DNA from: Gorillibacterium massiliense
Lineage (GTDB): Bacteria > Bacillota > Bacilli > Paenibacillales > NBRC-103111
DNA length: 55,396 nt
Assembly (NCBI RefSeq): GCF_000455485.1
Contig: NZ_CBQR020000107.1
Span: 1-55,396, forward strand
Direction of reading: 5' to 3'
The notes under the pieces were generated by a model. The model made no database searches. It saw only the letters and a list, made by a program, of their open reading frames with translations, and was not told the DNA's origin. Numbering within the stretch: position 1 is the first letter of the stretch; every line of letters begins with the position of its first letter. The position numbers were made by a program, and so were the translations under genes. Shown piece by piece: positions 52,359 to 55,396 of this stretch.

Positions 52359-53009
52359 TTAGCTTTTACGGATAATCTGCTCCCGTTCAAAGCAAAACCG
52401 AATGATTTTTTGCCTTTCTTTGTCCGCCATTTCCGTAAAACGCATGATCACGCTTTTACTAAACTCCGTATCGATAGCCCGGACAACCATCCCTTTGAAA
52501 AAGACATGATCGGGCTTACCGTTTCTAGGCGGCAGCAAGAGCCACCCTTCCGTTTTCCGTCCTTTATCGAGCGAAATGTTCTTCTCGCAGGTAAAAGAGA
52601 TGCCCCCGCCGCCCACGTCCTCCGTTACGCCCAGCACTTTTTGCTTAAGATCCGTTGTTAGAGAAACTTCAAGCTCGGCTGGCATCCGCAAAAAATTGCG
52701 CCGCTGAACCCGGCCGATTTCCTCTTCCCGAGGCTTGCGGACAATGACCTGGCGGATTCCGTCTTCCCGATATCCCATAACCGTAGTGGTAAAAAAGTTT
52801 TTGAAGCCGCCATCCGATACGAAATACGTGGAAAGCTCGTCCCCCACATAAAAGCGCTTCAACCGGCCTGTCTGTTCGTTCATTGGAATTTCTAGGGCTA
52901 ACCGATCGCCAAGATCATCAGCGATCCGGGCTTTATATTCCTGTTTGGCTTCTTCTTCATCGATGGTATTGATTTGAAGATATAATGCCTGATTCACGCT
53001 GGGCAGCAC
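52359..53009 (-). CDS. PilZ-domain protein (YpfA/MotI-like flagellar brake)
   Basis: Cyclic-di-GMP effector candidate of 216 residues: an N-terminal YcgR-like domain (about 1-95) and a C-terminal PilZ domain. The RxxxR motif is in QRRNFLRMP, but the second motif reads DVGGGG where DxSxxG is usual. B. subtilis YpfA (MotI), at the same position, binds c-di-GMP and stops motors. GTG start at 53009 with AGGAGGA upstream. Confidence 0.85.
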   Translation of the reverse strand: MLPSVNQALYLQINTIDEEEAKQEYKARIADDLGDRLALEIPMNEQTGRLKRFYVGDELSTYFVSDGGFKNFFTTTVMGYREDGIRQVIVRKPREEEIGRVQRRNFLRMPAELEVSLTTDLKQKVLGVTEDVGGGGISFTCEKNISLDKGRKTEGWLLLPPRNGKPDHVFFKGMVVRAIDTEFSKSVIMRFTEMADKERQKIIRFCFEREQIIRKS

Positions 53010-53063
53010 GGATTGTCCTCCTCATCGGCTTTTCAAACCTGATTATAGCATGGGGTGGACATT

Positions 53064-53093
53064 AAAAACGAGAGGCTATCTAAGCCTCCCGTT
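53064..53093 (-). terminator. Terminator after ypeB
   Basis: AACGGGAGGCT/AGCCTCTCGTT arms with one mismatch and a four-base loop, followed on the minus strand by TTTTTAA. Confidence 0.85.
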
Positions 53094-53103
53094 AAAAAGT
53101 TTG

Positions 53104-54444
53104 TTAGGTTTGCTCTTGCATATTTTCCACTTGCTCTTCGTAGGCGTTGTCCGCGTTAATGAAGATTTTGTACATCTCGCCATTCATTTTCCCCGTGAAC
53201 TGGTAACAGAGGATCTCTTGAAAGGTTTCATTTTCGATGAGCGCTTCGTTTGAACTGCTCACTTTGAACGATGGGCTCAATTCTTTTTTGGCTTGAGCCA
53301 TGGTCAGCTTCGGTTTGGCCAATTTCCTGTCCTTATGCCCGAAATGGTAATCCGCGGATTTGATATCCGTCACTTCGCCATTATCCAGTGCGATGTTCAG
53401 CATGACCGATTCCGGATAAAGGATGACTCCCCCGGTTTTATGGGCATAAGTGATGGCGGCCGTACCGCTGTATTTTGAATAGTTGACCGGCACCATATCC
53501 GTAAAATGATGCTTGGCAAGGAAATCCTGACCGGCTTCCTCCGCCCCCTGCAAATCCAGCACCGGGTTCGTCACCGTACGCGGACTGTAATACTGCAGCA
53601 GATGACCGCCTTTTTTGGAGTAATACAGCATGATCGGCTGATTGGTTTCAGGGTTCACCGTATTCACGGTATACGTGTTGTATTCGGTTCCCTTGCCGTG
53701 CTCCTTGACATCCATTTGCCCGCCGCCCGGCACGTCGAGAAATTCTGCCGCTTTCCTGTGGATTTCTTCGGCTGTCACCCAATTTCCCGGCAGCTTGGAC
53801 AAGTCCCGTCTTTTCTGCTCGGACATGATGGATGCACCCCAATCCACCTCCTCGTAACCTTCCACCATCTTATTCATCGCTTTGAAGCCATCGATGATGA
53901 CGTTATCCGTCTTTTCTTTCTGGGAGGCTAAAGCCGATTCTACATCCATCCAGCGCAGGTTTTTGGAAAGGATAGAGCTTTGCACCTTTGAAATCTCTCC
54001 GTCCATCTCTTTGGATTGCTTGTAGAGAGTGGCCAGCGTGGCCTTTTCCGAATCGGACATGGGCTTGTTGGATAAATCCCGAACCGATACCTGATAGCTG
54101 AAGGAAGCGAGATTGTGCAGGAGCTTCTGGGTTTTGTCCAGAGGAAGCATGGCAAGAGGAAGCAGGGTAACATCATTTCTCGCTTGATTGGTTACCCGCC
54201 AAATATTGATCATCTGCTTGCGATAATAATCCTGGGATGTCGGATTTACCGCGGTAATATTGCCAAGCTGTTTTTGAATTTGGTCCAAGTGGAAACTCAA
54301 GTCATGAAATGACCGCTGATACTGGTTTTCCGCCTTAATCAAAATGGTGTTCTTCTCACGGTTTTCCTGATAACCCCAGATGCCAAGCCCGATGAAACCC
54401 ACAAGAAATACGGGAAACAAAACGGCGCTTATTCTTTTGTACAT
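53104..54444 (-). CDS. ypeB: Germination protein YpeB
   Basis: Spore protein that protects and localises the cortex-lytic enzyme SleB. The 446-residue length, an N-terminal membrane anchor (VLFPVFLVGFIGLGIWGY), a long helical part, and PepSY-like repeats near 230-440 match the family. In most spore formers it follows sleB; here no sleB is seen upstream. An AGGGAGG site lies about 12 bases before the ATG. Confidence 0.95.
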   Translation of the reverse strand: MYKRISAVLFPVFLVGFIGLGIWGYQENREKNTILIKAENQYQRSFHDLSFHLDQIQKQLGNITAVNPTSQDYYRKQMINIWRVTNQARNDVTLLPLAMLPLDKTQKLLHNLASFSYQVSVRDLSNKPMSDSEKATLATLYKQSKEMDGEISKVQSSILSKNLRWMDVESALASQKEKTDNVIIDGFKAMNKMVEGYEEVDWGASIMSEQKRRDLSKLPGNWVTAEEIHRKAAEFLDVPGGGQMDVKEHGKGTEYNTYTVNTVNPETNQPIMLYYSKKGGHLLQYYSPRTVTNPVLDLQGAEEAGQDFLAKHHFTDMVPVNYSKYSGTAAITYAHKTGGVILYPESVMLNIALDNGEVTDIKSADYHFGHKDRKLAKPKLTMAQAKKELSPSFKVSSSNEALIENETFQEILCYQFTGKMNGEMYKIFINADNAYEEQVENMQEQT

Positions 54445-54672
54445 GGGGACGAATCGCCTCCCTCTTTTTCTCTAGGTTCTGTACTCCCGTTCCGATTTAT
54501 TCAAGGTTTCCCAACCAAAGATAAACGGCTTCGTCGACACCGTACCCCACAAAGTGAAGCCAACCCTGACGATGCTTAATTAGGTACTTTGCGAGGACCC
54601 CGATACCAGGACGAGAGGCGTTTCCTGTAGCGGAATAAGGCTTTTTATGGTGCCAAACTTATAAATTCTTAT

Positions 54673-54707
54673 AAAAAAAAGACCTGCAGAAAGGCTGCAG
54701 ATCTTTT
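54673..54707 (-). terminator. Terminator after the small zinc-ribbon gene
   Basis: GATCTGCAG/CTGCAGGTC stem with a short loop, followed on the minus strand by eight T residues. Confidence 0.88.
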
Positions 54708-54721
54708 CGTTTCGGTTGTCG

Positions 54722-54868
54722 CTATAGTTCCTCGATGTCAAGGTCCCGATCGTTGTCGCAAAGGCAGCGGCGGAAGCCCGTTTCAATCCTTCCTTTGCTG
54801 CGGTTGCCCTTCAGAACAAATAATTCCCCGCATTTTTTGCAGCGTATTCTCACTTTTACCCGACTCAA
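54722..54868 (-). CDS. Small zinc-ribbon-like protein
   Basis: A 48-residue ORF (SRVKVRIRCKKCGELFVL, then GFRRCLCDNDRDLDI) with CxxC and CxC pairs fit for one metal ion. A TTG at 54868 is ten bases after GGAGGG; a GTG at 54853 is an alternative. A strong terminator follows 15 bases past the stop. Function unknown; the intact frame, ribosome site and terminator support it as a real gene. Confidence 0.65.
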   Translation of the reverse strand: MSRVKVRIRCKKCGELFVLKGNRSKGRIETGFRRCLCDNDRDLDIEEL

Positions 54869-54912
54869 TGGATGTAAACCCTCCGTGCACCGTTTTCCAT
54901 CCAGTATGCCCG

Positions 54913-55396
54913 TTAAACGGAAATTTTAACCTCTTCCTCCCCAACAGGCCGCAGCGGAGAGCGGGCGTTGGCTTTCTTCACTTTCCACAAGGAACGAATC
55001 CACAGATAGCCCATCAGCGGAATCATAAACCAGAGCCAGGTATCGGTAAAATTCGTTAAAATGTAATCGAATATCCCGTGATACAGTACAGGCATAAGAA
55101 TCGAAACCGCCATGTACATCCGTTTGTAACGGGGCTTGAATTTGGCTAAGCCGAGATAATACCCCATCACCACACCGAAGAGGGCATGCCCGGACACCGG
55201 CAAAAGCGCCCGCCCGATCAATTGTCCGAAGCTCGAATAAGAATAAATCGCATAAACGACGTTCTCCATAGACGCAAACCCGAGAGAAACCGCAACGGAA
55301 TAAACAATGCCATCGTAAGGCTCGTCAAACTCCACATGCTTGAAAATGAACAGGTACAGGATCATCCATTTGACCGCTTCTTCTAGCCCTGCCGAG
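54913..55396 (-). CDS. prsW: PrsW intramembrane protease (partial, 5' end outside window)
   Basis: Site-1 protease that cleaves the anti-sigma factor RsiW in B. subtilis, starting the SigW response. The visible 160 codons include the conserved EEAVKW motif at the window edge, LGFASMENVVYA, SGHALFGVVMGY and HGIFDY, all in hydrophobic helices. The ATG at 55365 is internal; the true start lies beyond the window. Its possible target here could be the anti-sigma at 5207-5824, but that is inference. Confidence 0.92.
   Translation of the reverse strand, partial: SAGLEEAVKWMILYLFIFKHVEFDEPYDGIVYSVAVSLGFASMENVVYAIYSYSSFGQLIGRALLPVSGHALFGVVMGYYLGLAKFKPRYKRMYMAVSILMPVLYHGIFDYILTNFTDTWLWFMIPLMGYLWIRSLWKVKKANARSPLRPVGEEEVKISV

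Noticed and set aside
54445-54671. Sigma-G promoter or hidden sleB remnant upstream of ypeB
   Set aside because: A TGAATA hexamer is present but no matching -10 at the right distance, and no sleB-like reading was seen in either strand.
1-55396. CRISPR arrays, insertion sequences, prophage or rRNA genes
   Set aside because: No regularly spaced repeats, transposase, integrase or phage structural gene, and no rRNA sequence was recognised in the window.

Overview
The window looks like a chromosome segment of a spore-forming Gram-positive bacterium of the Bacilli, most likely Paenibacillaceae. The reasons are spoIVA, spoVIF, ypeB and prsW; Bacillus-like gene order; TRAP (mtrB); SLH and copper-amine-oxidase-like 'stalk' surface proteins; and moderate GC. 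Genus and species cannot be told from the sequence alone.

Almost all core genes lie on the minus strand, so the text follows transcription from right to left. From 55.4 to 43.5 kb: prsW (cut by the window edge), a small zinc-ribbon ORF, ypeB, a PilZ protein, cmk, plsC, an S1-repeat protein (ypfD), type 2 isopentenyl-diphosphate isomerase (fni), two membrane proteins plus the YIEGIA capping subunit, der, plsY and gpsA. From 34.1 to 29.8 kb: spoVIF, a small yphE-like gene, two 2Fe-2S ferredoxins, a yphF-like lipoprotein, spoIVA and hup. From 26.4 to 16.3 kb: mtrB, a secreted protein, hepS-menG-ubiA-ubiX-mqnA-hepT-ndk-cheR, then aroC-aroB-aroH. From 16.2 to 6.9 kb: a TRAP-type attenuator leader, trpEDCFBA-csaA, then hisC-tyrA under their own promoter. 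From 6.4 to 1 kb: an ECF sigma/anti-sigma pair, an ATPase with a premature stop, two hypothetical genes, a gamma-carbonic-anhydrase-like protein, a DUF2487-like gene and the menaquinol:cytochrome c reductase operon qcrABC. This is the Bacillus aromatic supraoperon layout with extra genes. Chorismate made by AroC can feed tryptophan, tyrosine/phenylalanine and, through MqnA, the futalosine route to menaquinone, which the Qcr complex uses.

Two plus-strand blocks interrupt the core. The first (26.6-29.7 kb) lies beside a tRNA-Pro(GGG) gene and holds an ORF fragment and a tandem pair of secreted stalk/DUF3298-like proteins. The second (34.2-43.5 kb) holds a MalT-like ATPase/LuxR regulator, an orphan LuxR protein with nearly the same DNA-binding domain, and a surface-protein operon: a stalk plus beta-helix protein, a very large TolB/Fn3/SLH/Cu-Zn-superoxide-dismutase protein split by a frameshift in an A8 run, and a membrane protein. 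The orphan regulator and the surface operon share an upstream element with identical spacing, so this block is the best candidate for an undescribed regulated surface system.
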